Part shown: positions 7,353 to 15,919 of the stretch, one piece after another | Layout of the letters: each line of letters begins with the position of its first letter | Numbering within the stretch: position 1 is the first letter of the stretch | Assembly (NCBI RefSeq): GCF_017676385.1 | Contig: NZ_JAFFZN010000030.1 | Coordinates: forward strand, 36,765-100,764 | Length of the DNA stretch: 64,000 bases | Direction of reading: 5' to 3' | From: Streptomyces spirodelae | GTDB taxonomy: Bacteria > Actinomycetota > Actinomycetes > Streptomycetales > Streptomycetaceae | The notes under the pieces: model-generated | Databases searched by the model: none | What the model was told of the DNA's origin: nothing | Seen by the model: the letters and a program-made list of their open reading frames with translations, nothing else | Program-made: the position numbers and the translations under genes

Positions 7353-9629
7353 TCAGTTCGCGGCAGTCTGCCGGACCGAGCGGGTGACGTCGTAGACCCC
7401 CGGCACGCGCCGCATGGCACGGATCAGCGCGGGCAGCCCCGCCGCGTCGGGCAGTTGCAGGGTGTAGGTGTGCCGCACCCGCTGCTCGCGCGGCGGCTCG
7501 ACGTCGGCCGAGACGACCGCCGCGCCCTGGGCCGCGATGCTCTCGGTGAGGTCGGCGAGCAGATGCGGCCGCCCGAACGCCTCGGCCCGCAGGGTGACCC
7601 TGCACCCTGCCTCGCCCTGCTCCCAGCGCACCGGCAAGGTGAGGCGTCCGGCGGAGGCCATCCGGGCCACCGACTGACAGCTGTCGCGATGCACCGTCAC
7701 AGCGCCGCCCCGGACCGGAAAACCGGTGACCGAGTCCGTCGGCACGGGTGTGCAGCAGCGGGCGAGGCGCACAGGTGTGCCGGGGTGGCCGGGCACCACG
7801 GGGATGTTCTCCTCGTACTCCGCGTACTCGGTGTACTCCTCCGGGGACTGCTGAGCGTCCCACCGCAGTGCGTCCGGCTGCTGGGGTGCTTCTTCCTGCG
7901 GCTCCGGCCGGCGCTCCTCGGGTGCTGCTCCGGGGGGCGCTGCTCCGGGGAGCCGTTCGGACACCACCTGGTCGGCCACCTGTCGCGTGTCCTCCGGCAC
8001 CGAGGGGCGCTCGCCGTGCGGCTGCTGATCGGCCTCCCGTCGACCGTGTGCGGCAAGCCACTCCCTGATGGCCAGCCGGGCGGACGGCGTGCGTACATGG
8101 TCGAGCCACTCCGGGGAGGGGCCCGACGGGGCGCCGCTGCCGGACTCCAGGAAGAGCTGGAGCGCGTCCCCGTCCCGTAGCACCGTGGTGAGTGCGGCCA
8201 GCCGCCCGTTGACGCGGGCCCCGATGCATCGGTGGGCCGCCTTGCCCAACCGGGCGTAGGCGGCGTCCACACAGGTCGCTGCGGCGGGCAGCGGCAGCGC
8301 GCCCCCGGCCACGCCCTCCGCGCCGGGGACGGAGCAGTACACGGTGATCTCCAAGTCCTGCGCCAGTTCGTCGCGCAGTTCCTGCCAGAAGGTGTTCGGA
8401 TCGGGCGCGTGGCTCTGCCACTCCAGCAGACGGGAGAGCCATCCGGGCCGGGTCGGATCGGTCCGCTCCCCCGCCCCGTCCGCGGTCCCGGCCGACGCAC
8501 CCCCCGTGCCCCCCTCGGCGGCGTCCGCGCCCGTCTCGGCGGACGCGTGCGGGTCTCCGAGGGCGATGACGCCGGTCTCGGCCACCTGGTGCATCCGCCG
8601 GGTGCGTACGAGCACCTCGGCGACCTTGCCCTCGTCGTCGGCGATCGCGGTGTGCAACGACTGGTAGAGGTTGAACTTGGGCGCGGCGATGAAGTCCTTG
8701 AACTCCGAGACGAGGGGGGCGAAGCAGGTGTGCAACTCCCCCAGCACCGCGTAGCAGTCGGCGTCCTCGTCCACGAGGACCAGCAGGCGGGCGAAGTCGC
8801 AGTCGCCCAGCTGCCCGCGTTTGAGCCGCAGCCGGTGCACGGAGACGGTGTGCCGGGGGCGGATCAGCACCTGTGCGGCGATGCCCGCCTCGCGCAGCGT
8901 GCGGCGCACCTGGGCGGCGAAACCCGTCAGCGGGTCGGGATGCGAGTTGTGCTCGCGGATCAACTCGCGCGTCCTGCTGTGCTCTTCCGGGTGGAGGATC
9001 GCGAAGACGAGGTCCTCCAGCTCGCTCTTGAGCGCCTGGATGCCGAGCCGTTCCGCGAGCGGGATCAGCACATCCCGGGTCACCTTGGCGATGCGCACCT
9101 GTTTCTCACGCCGCATCACGCCGAGGGTGCGCATGTTGTGCAGCCGGTCGGCCAGCTTGATGGACATCACCCGTACGTCGTTGCCGGTGGCGAGCAGCAT
9201 CTTGCGGAACGTCTCCGGTTCAGCGGCCGAACCGTAGTCGACCTTCTCCAGCTTGGTGACGCCGTCCACCAGATAGCAGACCTGGTCGCCGAACTCCCGT
9301 CGCACCTGTTCGAGCGTCACGGCGGTGTCCTCGACCGTGTCGTGCAGCAGTGACGCGGTCAGCGTGGTGGTCTCGGCGCCGAGCTGAGCCAGCAGCAGGG
9401 TCACCGCGAGCGGATGGGTGATGTAGGGCTCGCCGCTCTTGCGCATCTGCCCCCTGTGCGACGACTCGGCCAGCATGTACGCCTTGCGCAGCGGTCGCAG
9501 ATCGGCCCGGGGGTGGTGCGCCTTGTGCACCTTGGCCACGTGCTCGATGGCGTCCGGCAGGGAATCCCGTGGCGTGGCGCCCAGCAGTGCCACTCTGCTG
9601 AGTTTCCGCAGACTGCGCACCGCGCTCAT
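7353..9629 (-). CDS. rshA: RelA/SpoT-family (p)ppGpp enzyme, RshA type
   Basis: 758 aa. Start ATG at 9629 chosen for GGGAGG six bases upstream. Order: HD hydrolase domain with HD at 96-97 (LLHDTVEDT) and KLADRLHNMRT intact; synthetase-like domain with FNLYQSLHT about 319 and AEVLVRTRRMHQ about 340; TGS-like segment about 455-520; a Pro/Glu/Gln linker; conserved-Cys and ACT-like C-terminus. Hydrolase residues look complete. In the synthetase half the usual EVQIRT is EVLVRT, the RPKH..SIY region reads RPRHTVSVHR, and the AAHW block is missing. It lies next to dapF, as rshA does in S. coelicolor (the second RSH beside relA). Hydrolase function is likely; synthetase activity is uncertain from sequence. 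Confidence 0.85.
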   Translation of the reverse strand: MSAVRSLRKLSRVALLGATPRDSLPDAIEHVAKVHKAHHPRADLRPLRKAYMLAESSHRGQMRKSGEPYITHPLAVTLLLAQLGAETTTLTASLLHDTVEDTAVTLEQVRREFGDQVCYLVDGVTKLEKVDYGSAAEPETFRKMLLATGNDVRVMSIKLADRLHNMRTLGVMRREKQVRIAKVTRDVLIPLAERLGIQALKSELEDLVFAILHPEEHSRTRELIREHNSHPDPLTGFAAQVRRTLREAGIAAQVLIRPRHTVSVHRLRLKRGQLGDCDFARLLVLVDEDADCYAVLGELHTCFAPLVSEFKDFIAAPKFNLYQSLHTAIADDEGKVAEVLVRTRRMHQVAETGVIALGDPHASAETGADAAEGGTGGASAGTADGAGERTDPTRPGWLSRLLEWQSHAPDPNTFWQELRDELAQDLEITVYCSVPGAEGVAGGALPLPAAATCVDAAYARLGKAAHRCIGARVNGRLAALTTVLRDGDALQLFLESGSGAPSGPSPEWLDHVRTPSARLAIREWLAAHGRREADQQPHGERPSVPEDTRQVADQVVSERLPGAAPPGAAPEERRPEPQEEAPQQPDALRWDAQQSPEEYTEYAEYEENIPVVPGHPGTPVRLARCCTPVPTDSVTGFPVRGGAVTVHRDSCQSVARMASAGRLTLPVRWEQGEAGCRVTLRAEAFGRPHLLADLTESIAAQGAAVVSADVEPPREQRVRHTYTLQLPDAAGLPALIRAMRRVPGVYDVTRSVRQTAAN

Positions 9630-9810
9630 GGGCACCTCCCGCTCCTGTGCACCCCGGGCCGGGGGTGCGATGGTACCGAGCCCATCATGGGCCGCCGACC
9701 GGGTCCGCCCGAGCGTGAGGCGGATCACCCCATCGTGCGACGGCGGGTCGGCGGCCAGTCGGGCGGGCGGGGGCCGTTAGAGTGCGGTCCGGGTCGTCAG
9801 AGCGCAGGTC

Positions 9811-10692
9811 TCACGGGAGGAGTGCGGGGTCGATGGTGCCTTCCGCAACGATCACGGCGGGGCCGGCCATCTCGATCTCGCCGTCGGGCCGCTCGGTGAT
9901 CTCCAGTCGGCCCCCTGGCACGTCCACGGTGTAGGTCACCGACGCACCGTCCCTGCGCGGGTCGGCTCCGTCCCTGCGGGCTGCCGCGACCATCACGGCG
10001 CAGGCGCCCGTACCGCAGGAGCGGGTCTCCCCCGCGCCGCGCTCGTGCACCCGCAGGGCGACGTGCCGCGGCCCCCGGGAGACGACGAACTCGACATTGA
10101 CCCCGTCCGGGTAGGCGGCTGCCGGACGCACCGTGGGCGCCTCCAGCAGCCGGCCCGCGTCCGCCAGGTCGGAGACGAACGCGACCGCGTGCGGGTTGCC
10201 CATGCCGACCTTGCGCACGGGCCAGGTGTGCCCGGCGACGCTGACGGTGATCTCGTCCATTCCGTCGTCCGGCTCCGTCAGCTGGGCAGCGCCCATGGCG
10301 ATGGTGACGTGGCCGCCGCCCTCGGCGATGTGTGCCTTGCGCACGCCTGCCCGGGTCGCGATGGCGACCTCGCCGGGCCGGGCCAGCCCCGCGCGCTCCA
10401 GATGGCGCGCGAAGACCCGGGCGCCGTTGCCGCACATCTCCGCGATGGAGCCGTCGCTGTTGCGGTAGTCCATGAACCACTCGGCCTCGTCGGCCATGTC
10501 CTTGGCCTCGGGGTGGGCGGCCGAGCGGACGACGCGGAGTACGCCGTCACCGCCGATGCCCGCCCTCCGGTCGCACAGCCGCGCCACCGCTTCCGGAGTG
10601 AGGTCGAGCAGCCCGTCCGGGTCCGGAATGATCACGAAGTCGTTCTCTGTGCCGTGGCCCTTGAGGAACGGCACGCCTGGTGCGCTGGTCAC
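9811..10692 (-). CDS. dapF: diaminopimelate epimerase
   Basis: 293 aa. GTG at 10692, giving the family start FLKGHGTENDF; the RBS is weak. It converts LL- to meso-diaminopimelate in the cytoplasm for lysine and peptidoglycan. Both catalytic cysteines are present in their signatures: Cys87 in EMCGNGAR and Cys226 in SCGTGACA. The two halves are the expected pseudo-symmetric domains and the length is normal. It is followed at 181 bases by the RSH gene and preceded by a membrane-protein gene that ends 35 bases upstream. The dapF-miaA linkage is conserved across actinobacteria. Confidence 0.96.
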   Translation of the reverse strand: MTSAPGVPFLKGHGTENDFVIIPDPDGLLDLTPEAVARLCDRRAGIGGDGVLRVVRSAAHPEAKDMADEAEWFMDYRNSDGSIAEMCGNGARVFARHLERAGLARPGEVAIATRAGVRKAHIAEGGGHVTIAMGAAQLTEPDDGMDEITVSVAGHTWPVRKVGMGNPHAVAFVSDLADAGRLLEAPTVRPAAAYPDGVNVEFVVSRGPRHVALRVHERGAGETRSCGTGACAVMVAAARRDGADPRRDGASVTYTVDVPGGRLEITERPDGEIEMAGPAVIVAEGTIDPALLP

Positions 10693-10727
10693 GCTGCCGA
10701 TCGTACGGGAGTCCGGAGGCTGCCCGG

Positions 10728-11348
10728 TCAGCGCAGTCGGGCGACTCGCCAGACGGCCAGGACGACGACGGTGCAGACGACGACGGCGTAGATCAGGACG
10801 ACCCTCCAGTCGGGGCGCCCGCCGGAGCCGCGCGCCGGGAGGCCGGGCCAGGTGTGCCCCACTCTGCGAGCGGCCATCACGCCCCAGCCCGCGGCGCAGC
10901 CGCACAGCAGGAGTCCGAGCATCGAGACGACCGCTCCGGAGCTGCCGCCCGGCTCGAAGGCCAGCGGGAAGGCGAACATCAGCGAGCCGAGCGCGCCGAG
11001 CACCACGATCGGTGCGAGCTGCCACAGGCGCAGCTTGCGCTGCGGGCGCAGCTCGTGCGGCTCCACCGGCGGATCCGGCTCCGGGCCCGGCCCCCCATCG
11101 GAGGACTCGTCCGACTCGCGGCCCGAGGACGGCTCCGGACCCGGCAGCGGCTCCTGCCCATCCGGGTCGTCACCGTCGGTCAGGGGATCGTCACCGTCGG
11201 CCAGGGGCTCGCTCCCGCCCGGCGGGGGCTCGCTTTCGCCCCGCACGGCCTCGCTTTCGCCCGGCTCCTCACCGACCGGCAGCAGCTCACGGTCCGAGAG
11301 GGGCTCCGCTTCCGCGGGAGAGGAGTTGTCCCGAGGGCTGGCCTCCAT
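10728..11348 (-). CDS. three-helix membrane protein with acidic N-terminus, unknown function
   Basis: 206 aa from ATG 11348; a GTG at 11354 is an equally good start because GGGAGG lies 10 and 4 bases before them respectively. The first ~105 residues are disordered, rich in Glu, Pro, Ser and Gly, with an imperfect repeat (PLADGDD / PLTDGDD). Three hydrophobic segments follow, about residues 110-130, 138-158 and 182-202, ending WRVARLR. I recognise no domain. Its place between miaA and dapF on the same strand resembles an uncharacterised integral membrane protein at this site in other Streptomyces. Because of that position it may be co-expressed with miaA. Confidence 0.75.
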   Translation of the reverse strand: MEASPRDNSSPAEAEPLSDRELLPVGEEPGESEAVRGESEPPPGGSEPLADGDDPLTDGDDPDGQEPLPGPEPSSGRESDESSDGGPGPEPDPPVEPHELRPQRKLRLWQLAPIVVLGALGSLMFAFPLAFEPGGSSGAVVSMLGLLLCGCAAGWGVMAARRVGHTWPGLPARGSGGRPDWRVVLIYAVVVCTVVVLAVWRVARLR

Positions 11349-11455
11349 TGCCACGCGCCCTCCCAACTCCGGCTTCACGGCACCAACGATGGTCGATGAT
11401 GGCACGCCAGGGGTAACGGGACGGTCGCTCAGGACTTCCCGATGCCATCACGTGA

Positions 11456-12415
11456 TCAGGCTGTAACCGCTTTCGTGAGCAACGCGAGCGCGGCACCCGG
11501 CAGTTCCCGCCTGTCGGCCGCCGCCCCACTGAGCCAGTTCACCCGTGGGTCGCGGCGAAACCAGGAATCCTGACGGCGCGCGAAGCGCTTGGTCGCGCGG
11601 ACCGTCTCCGCCCGTGCCTCCTCCAGCGTGCACTCCCCCGCGAACGCCGAGAGCACCTGCTGATACCCCAGGGCACGCGAGGCCGTGCGTCCCTCCCGCA
11701 GCCCCTGCTGCTCCAGCTCGCGCACCTCGTCCACCAGTCCGGTCTCCCACATACGGTCCACCCGGCGTGCGATCCGCTCGTCCAGCTCGGGCCTCGCCAC
11801 GTCCACCCCGATCTGCACGGTGTCGTAGACGGCCTCATGGCCCGGCAGATTGGCCGTGAAGGGGCGCCCGGTGATCTCGATGACCTCCAGGGCCCGCACG
11901 ATACGCCGTCCGTTGCTGGGCAGTATCGCGCGAGCGGCCTCCGGGTCGGCAGCCGCGAGCCGTGCGTGCAGGATGCCCGGGCCGTGCTCGGCCAGCTCCG
12001 CCTCCAGCCGGGCCCGCACCTGGGGATCGGTGCCCGGGAACTCCATGGCGTCCAGTGCGCCGCGTACGTAGAGTCCGGAGCCGCCGACCAGCACGGGCAC
12101 CCGGCCCTGGGCGCGCAGCCTGTCGATCTCGGTCCTGGCCAGCCGCTGGTACTCGGCGACGCTCGCGGCGACGGTGACGTCCCAGATGTCGAGCAGGTGG
12201 TGCGGCACGCCCTGCCGTTCCTCCACGGTCAGCTTGGCGGTACCGATGTCCATCCCTCGGTAGAGCTGCATCGAGTCGGCGTTGATGACCTCGCCGCCCA
12301 GCTCTCGCGCGAGGAAGACACCCAGGTCGGATTTACCGGCCGCGGTGGGGCCCACGACGGCGACGACCGGTGGGGAGTCCGCTGGGACGGGAAGGGGGGC
12401 GGCTGCGTCATTCAC
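11456..12415 (-). CDS. miaA: tRNA dimethylallyltransferase
   Basis: 319 aa, ATG at 12415. Transfers a dimethylallyl group to N6 of A37 in tRNAs that read UNN codons. The P-loop GPTAAGKS is at residues 22-29; NADSMQLYRGMDIGTAK follows, the usual substrate-binding block. Family features such as the DxxG helix region and the C-terminal basic FARRQDSWFRRDPR (the tRNA-binding W/R segment) are present. Length is normal. The product is the substrate for MiaB, encoded about 2 kb away on the same strand, so the two-step A37 modification pathway sits in one neighbourhood. The start region has no strong RBS. Confidence 0.96.
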   Translation of the reverse strand: MNDAAAPLPVPADSPPVVAVVGPTAAGKSDLGVFLARELGGEVINADSMQLYRGMDIGTAKLTVEERQGVPHHLLDIWDVTVAASVAEYQRLARTEIDRLRAQGRVPVLVGGSGLYVRGALDAMEFPGTDPQVRARLEAELAEHGPGILHARLAAADPEAARAILPSNGRRIVRALEVIEITGRPFTANLPGHEAVYDTVQIGVDVARPELDERIARRVDRMWETGLVDEVRELEQQGLREGRTASRALGYQQVLSAFAGECTLEEARAETVRATKRFARRQDSWFRRDPRVNWLSGAAADRRELPGAALALLTKAVTA

Positions 12416-12597
12416 GGGTCAAGTCTCGCAAACCCGCCTGATGCTCCTCGAACGAGCGACGTGACGGGGCACTCGCAGGGTCGTTGCCCGTTGCGAGGTT
12501 CCGACAGCCGGTTTCCGCACCGGTGCCCAGGGGCGGCGCAATGGGACGCTCCGCAAGGCGCGGGATTTCGCCCACACGAGTAGGATCTGGAGTAGAC

Positions 12598-12939
12598 ATG
12601 GGCGTTTTTGCGAAGCTTCTCCGTCGTTCGTCCAGCAGGTCAACACAGGACGGCGAGCAGGCCACCCCTGCGGGGGAAAAGGCGGCGGAAGAGCCCGGCG
12701 CGGAGCGGGGCGAGAGCCGGCGCGCCGAGACCGAAACCCCCGCGCCCGCGGGTCACGAAACGGCAGTCCCGAGTGACGCGGCAGCCGCAAGTGGCGGCTC
12801 GGCGGAGGAGGCACCGACGGCCGAAGCACCGGATGCGGACGCGGTGACGGAGTCCGGTGCGGGGAACCCGGGGATTCCCAAGCAACCGTCCGCCGACGAG
12901 GCCGCCGACAGCGAGACGGGCGAGAGCGCCCGCCAATAG
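12598..12939 (+). CDS. small acidic disordered protein, unknown function
   Basis: 113 aa. ATG at 12598 with GGAG six bases upstream and a TAGGAT hexamer further up. A short basic N-terminus (MGVFAKLLRRS) could be an amphipathic membrane-binding helix; the rest is Ala/Glu/Pro/Gly-rich and predicted disordered. It is divergent from miaA (182 bases between starts) and 55 bases ahead of the antitoxin-like gene. Similar short proteins occur at this locus in other Streptomyces, sometimes labelled gliding motility protein on weak grounds. I assign no function. Confidence 0.65.
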   Translation: MGVFAKLLRRSSSRSTQDGEQATPAGEKAAEEPGAERGESRRAETETPAPAGHETAVPSDAAAASGGSAEEAPTAEAPDADAVTESGAGNPGIPKQPSADEAADSETGESARQ

Positions 12940-12994
12940 GCTCGTGCGGCGAACGCCGTACGGTACGGCGACAGTGTCGAGAAAGGGGATCGCG

Positions 12995-13282
12995 ATGGGC
13001 TTCATGGACAAGGTCAAGGGCATGCTCGGCCAGCATGGCGACAAGGTCCAGCAAAGCGTCGACAAGGCCGCGAAGCTCGCGGATTCCAAGACCAAGGGCA
13101 AGTACAGCGACAAGATCGACTCCGGCGCCCGGAAGGCGAAGGACGCGGCGCAGCGGCTGGCCGACGAAGGTCGCGGCGAGGGCGGCTCGGGCAACGGTCC
13201 GAGTGGTTCGAGCGGACCGGGCGGTTCGAGCGGCCCCGGCCCGGGTGCGGGCGGCGGCGGCAGCAGCGAGCCCAGGACCTGA
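12995..13282 (+). CDS. small helical antitoxin-like protein (MT0933/Rv0909-type)
   Basis: 95 aa. ATG at 12995 with AAAGGGGAT upstream. The N-terminal half, MGFMDKVKGMLGQHGDKVQQ onward, is an amphipathic helix rich in Lys and Asp typical of the MT0933-like antitoxin family; the second half is a Gly/Ser/Pro tail. Family members are annotated as antitoxins, but no toxin gene is adjacent here: the next gene is convergent and dioxygenase-like. The name therefore reflects similarity, not a demonstrated toxin-antitoxin module. It is followed by a good terminator at 13312-13353. Confidence 0.7.
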   Translation: MGFMDKVKGMLGQHGDKVQQSVDKAAKLADSKTKGKYSDKIDSGARKAKDAAQRLADEGRGEGGSGNGPSGSSGPGGSSGPGPGAGGGGSSEPRT

Positions 13283-13311
13283 TCCCGGCCGGAGGGAACG
13301 GTCGGCGCTGT

Positions 13312-13353
13312 AGCGGGGGTGAACGGTGCGTACGCGCACCGCACACCCCCGCT
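13312..13353. terminator. terminator between antitoxin-like and dioxygenase-like genes
   Basis: AGCGGGGGTG (13312-13321) pairs with CACCCCCGCT (13344-13353), with an inner GGTGCG/CGCACC stem around TAC. It lies between convergent genes, so it may act in both directions. It is followed by GCCTTGT on the plus side. Confidence 0.75.
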
Positions 13354-13413
13354 GCCTTGTGTAAGCAGCCGGATCTTCTCCGTATGCCGAGACCTCTCCG
13401 CTCCCGGCCTGGC

Positions 13414-14121
13414 CTACGACCAGCTCGCAATCATGTAGCCCACGCCGTAGGGCGCTTCGTCGTAGAGCAGCCGGCCGGCCAGGTCGGCCCCTTGCGCGGC
13501 GCCGGCGAGCGTCTGCCAGGACGAGCGTCCGGCGACCTTCAGCTCGTACGCCAGCTCCTCGTCCAGGGCCAGCAGCGCGGCGCTGTCGGCGTCACCCAGC
13601 GCCCGTGCCGCCTCCGCGTCGAAGGCGGCGGCCCGCTCGTCGAAGTATCCGGGCGCCTTGAGTGTGCGGCAGTTGCTGCCGTCCCCCATCACCAGCAGCG
13701 CCACCCGGTCCGCGCGGGCCGCCAGCTCGCGTCCCGTCTCCGCACAGCGGGCCCTGGCGAGCGGTTCCCCGATGCCGAGCCCCTCAACAGGGCAGCAGGT
13801 CCACTCCGTACGCTCCAGCAGCCACGCGCCGACAGCCAGTGACGGAGGCAACTCGCGCCGTGCGGGCTCGCCCTTGCCCAGGCTCACCTCCATGGGAACG
13901 CCGAACCCGGCGAACGACCCGCGCGCACCTTGTGGGTGCGGGCCACGCCCCGAAGGCTCCGCGGGGCCGAGCACATTCAACTGGTCGGGGCGGGCCGCCG
14001 CCAGGACGCCGAGGGCGTCGTAGCAGGCGGCGCGTGCCGCGTCCATCTCGGGAGCGGCACCACCCGCGACCTCGGGCACGAGCAGTGGAGGGCAGGGACA
14101 TACGGCTGCGGCGACAAGCAT
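13414..14121 (-). CDS. class III extradiol dioxygenase subunit B-like protein
   Basis: 235 aa. ATG at 14121, beginning MLVAAAVCPCPPLLVPEVAGG, the family's usual start; the ATG at 14151 is less likely. The N-terminal CPHPPLL-like pattern (here CPCPPLL) and LLVMGDGSNCRT in the middle match the LigB-like superfamily members encoded next to miaA/miaB in actinobacteria (for example Rv2728c in M. tuberculosis). LigB enzymes cleave catechols using Fe(II); here a Cys replaces the first metal-ligand His of CPHPP. Catalysis is therefore doubtful. It lies 196 bases downstream of miaB on the same strand. Biological role unknown. Confidence 0.75.
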   Translation of the reverse strand: MLVAAAVCPCPPLLVPEVAGGAAPEMDAARAACYDALGVLAAARPDQLNVLGPAEPSGRGPHPQGARGSFAGFGVPMEVSLGKGEPARRELPPSLAVGAWLLERTEWTCCPVEGLGIGEPLARARCAETGRELAARADRVALLVMGDGSNCRTLKAPGYFDERAAAFDAEAARALGDADSAALLALDEELAYELKVAGRSSWQTLAGAAQGADLAGRLLYDEAPYGVGYMIASWS

Positions 14122-14245
14122 GGCGCGCAGCTTAAGTGCCGTACGCACCACTTCCCAGCCTGCCCGCGCCGTGACTCACCCGAGCGTGCGAGATCGGCTG
14201 AAACACGTGACACCGACGCGTCCGGCCACGTACGCCGAGGCAGGG

Positions 14246-14274
14246 CGCCGCCGGGCATGCACTGCGAGGCGGCG
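14246..14274 (-). terminator. possible miaB terminator
   Basis: CGCCGCC (14246-14252) and GGCGGCG (14268-14274) form a 7-bp stem with a 15-base loop, 43 bases beyond the miaB stop. No U-run. Confidence 0.35.
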
Positions 14275-14317
14275 GGATGCGCCGGCACGCCGGACGCACG
14301 CGGGCGCGCCCGTGTCG

Positions 14318-15835
14318 TCAGTCCAGGCCGCAGCCGCCGGTGGCGGCAGGCAGCGGGTCAGGGACCCCTACCGCGGGCAGGCCGAGCATGACGCCGTTGC
14401 CCTGCCGCTCCTGCGGCGCGGCGGTGCGGCGCTCCCAGGCGTCGCCCGCGCGGGTGCGGCGCACGGCCTTGGCCGGTCCCTCGGCGAGCAGATGGTGCGG
14501 TGCGGCGTAGGTGACCTCGACGGTCACGACATCGCCTGGGCGCACCGGTTCGTCGGGCCGGGTGAAGTGCACCAGACGGTTGTCCGGGGCGCGGCCGGAC
14601 AGCCGCTGGGTGGCGTCGTCCTTGCGCCCCTCGCCCTCGGCGACCATCAGCTCCAGCGTGCGGCCGACCTGCTTCTTGTTCTCCTCCCAGGAGATCTCCT
14701 CCTGGAGGGCCACCAGGCGCTCGTAGCGCTCCTGGACGACCTCCTTGGGGACCTGGCCGGGCATCTCGGCGGCGGGCGTGCCGGGGCGCTTGCTGTACTG
14801 GAAGGTGAATGCCTGGGCGAACCGCGCCTCGCGCACCACGTGCAGCGTCTCGGCGAAGTCCTCCTCCGTCTCGCCGGGGAAGCCGACGATGATGTCGGTC
14901 GAGAGCGCGGCCTCGGGGATGGCGGCCCTGACCTTCTCGATGATGCCGAGGAAGCGCTCCTGCCGGTAGGAGCGGCGCATCGCTTTGAGGACGCGCGAGG
15001 AGCCGGACTGCAGCGGCATGTGCAGCTGCGGCATCACATTGGGCGTCTCGGCCATGGCGGCGATGACGTCGTCGGTGAAGTCGCGGGGGTGCGGGGAGGT
15101 GAAGCGCACGCGCTCCAGACCCTCGATACGGCCGCAGGCGCGCAGCAGTTTGCTGAACGCCTCGCGGTCGCCGATGTCGGAGCCGTAGGCGTTGACGTTC
15201 TGGCCGAGCAGGGTGATCTCGCTGACGCCCTCGTCGACCAGTGTCTCGATCTCGGCGAGGATGTCGCCGGGGCGGCGGTCCTTCTCCTTGCCGCGCAGCT
15301 GCGGGACGATGCAGAAGGTGCAGGTGTTGTTGCAACCCACCGAGACCGAGACCCAGGCGGCGTAGGCGCTCTCGCGGCGGGTGGGCAGCGTGGAGGGAAA
15401 TGCCTCGAGCGACTCCGCGATCTCGACCTGTGCCTCGTCACGCAGGCGGGCGCGCTCCAGCAGCACGGGCAGCTTCCCCACGTTGTGGGTGCCGAAGACG
15501 ACATCGACCCAGGGGGCCTTCTTGACGATGGTGTCCCGGTCCTTCTGCGCCAGGCAGCCGCCCACAGCGATCTGCATGCCGGGGCGCGCGGCCTTCTTGG
15601 GGGCGAGCTGCCCGAGGTTGCCGTAGAGCCGGTTGTCGGCGTTCTCCCGTACGGCGCAGGTGTTGAAGACGACCACATCGGCGGCGTCGGTTCCCTGGGG
15701 CGCCCGGACATAGCCGGCGTCCTCCAACAGGCCCGCCATCCGCTCGGAGTCATGGACGTTCATCTGACACCCGAAGGTGCGCACCTCGTACGTCCCCTTG
15801 ACGTCCACTGCCTGACTCCGGTCGCTACTGCTCAT
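14318..15835 (-). CDS. miaB: tRNA-2-methylthio-N6-dimethylallyladenosine synthase
   Basis: 505 aa. ATG at 15835 (MSSSDRSQAVDVKGTYEVR); a longer reading to 15868 is possible and neither has a clear RBS. Radical-SAM methylthiotransferase that converts i6A37 to ms2i6A37 in tRNA. N-terminal cluster ligands: Cys23 (TFGCQMN), the Cys of NTCAVRE and that of GGCLAQK. The radical SAM CxxxCxxC is Cys168, Cys172 and Cys175 in GCNNTCTFC. A TRAM domain (about residues 385-450) and a short Arg/Pro-rich tail follow. It acts after MiaA. In this family two [4Fe-4S] clusters are bound, one sacrificial for sulfur donation. Confidence 0.96.
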   Translation of the reverse strand: MSSSDRSQAVDVKGTYEVRTFGCQMNVHDSERMAGLLEDAGYVRAPQGTDAADVVVFNTCAVRENADNRLYGNLGQLAPKKAARPGMQIAVGGCLAQKDRDTIVKKAPWVDVVFGTHNVGKLPVLLERARLRDEAQVEIAESLEAFPSTLPTRRESAYAAWVSVSVGCNNTCTFCIVPQLRGKEKDRRPGDILAEIETLVDEGVSEITLLGQNVNAYGSDIGDREAFSKLLRACGRIEGLERVRFTSPHPRDFTDDVIAAMAETPNVMPQLHMPLQSGSSRVLKAMRRSYRQERFLGIIEKVRAAIPEAALSTDIIVGFPGETEEDFAETLHVVREARFAQAFTFQYSKRPGTPAAEMPGQVPKEVVQERYERLVALQEEISWEENKKQVGRTLELMVAEGEGRKDDATQRLSGRAPDNRLVHFTRPDEPVRPGDVVTVEVTYAAPHHLLAEGPAKAVRRTRAGDAWERRTAAPQERQGNGVMLGLPAVGVPDPLPAATGGCGLD

Positions 15836-15919
15836 GCGACAAGGGTAGGCGTTCGCACCGACCGCCACGGCCGCCTGGTCGGGTGCGCTCGGACACCGGA
15901 CGGCACACTGTGACTCACA

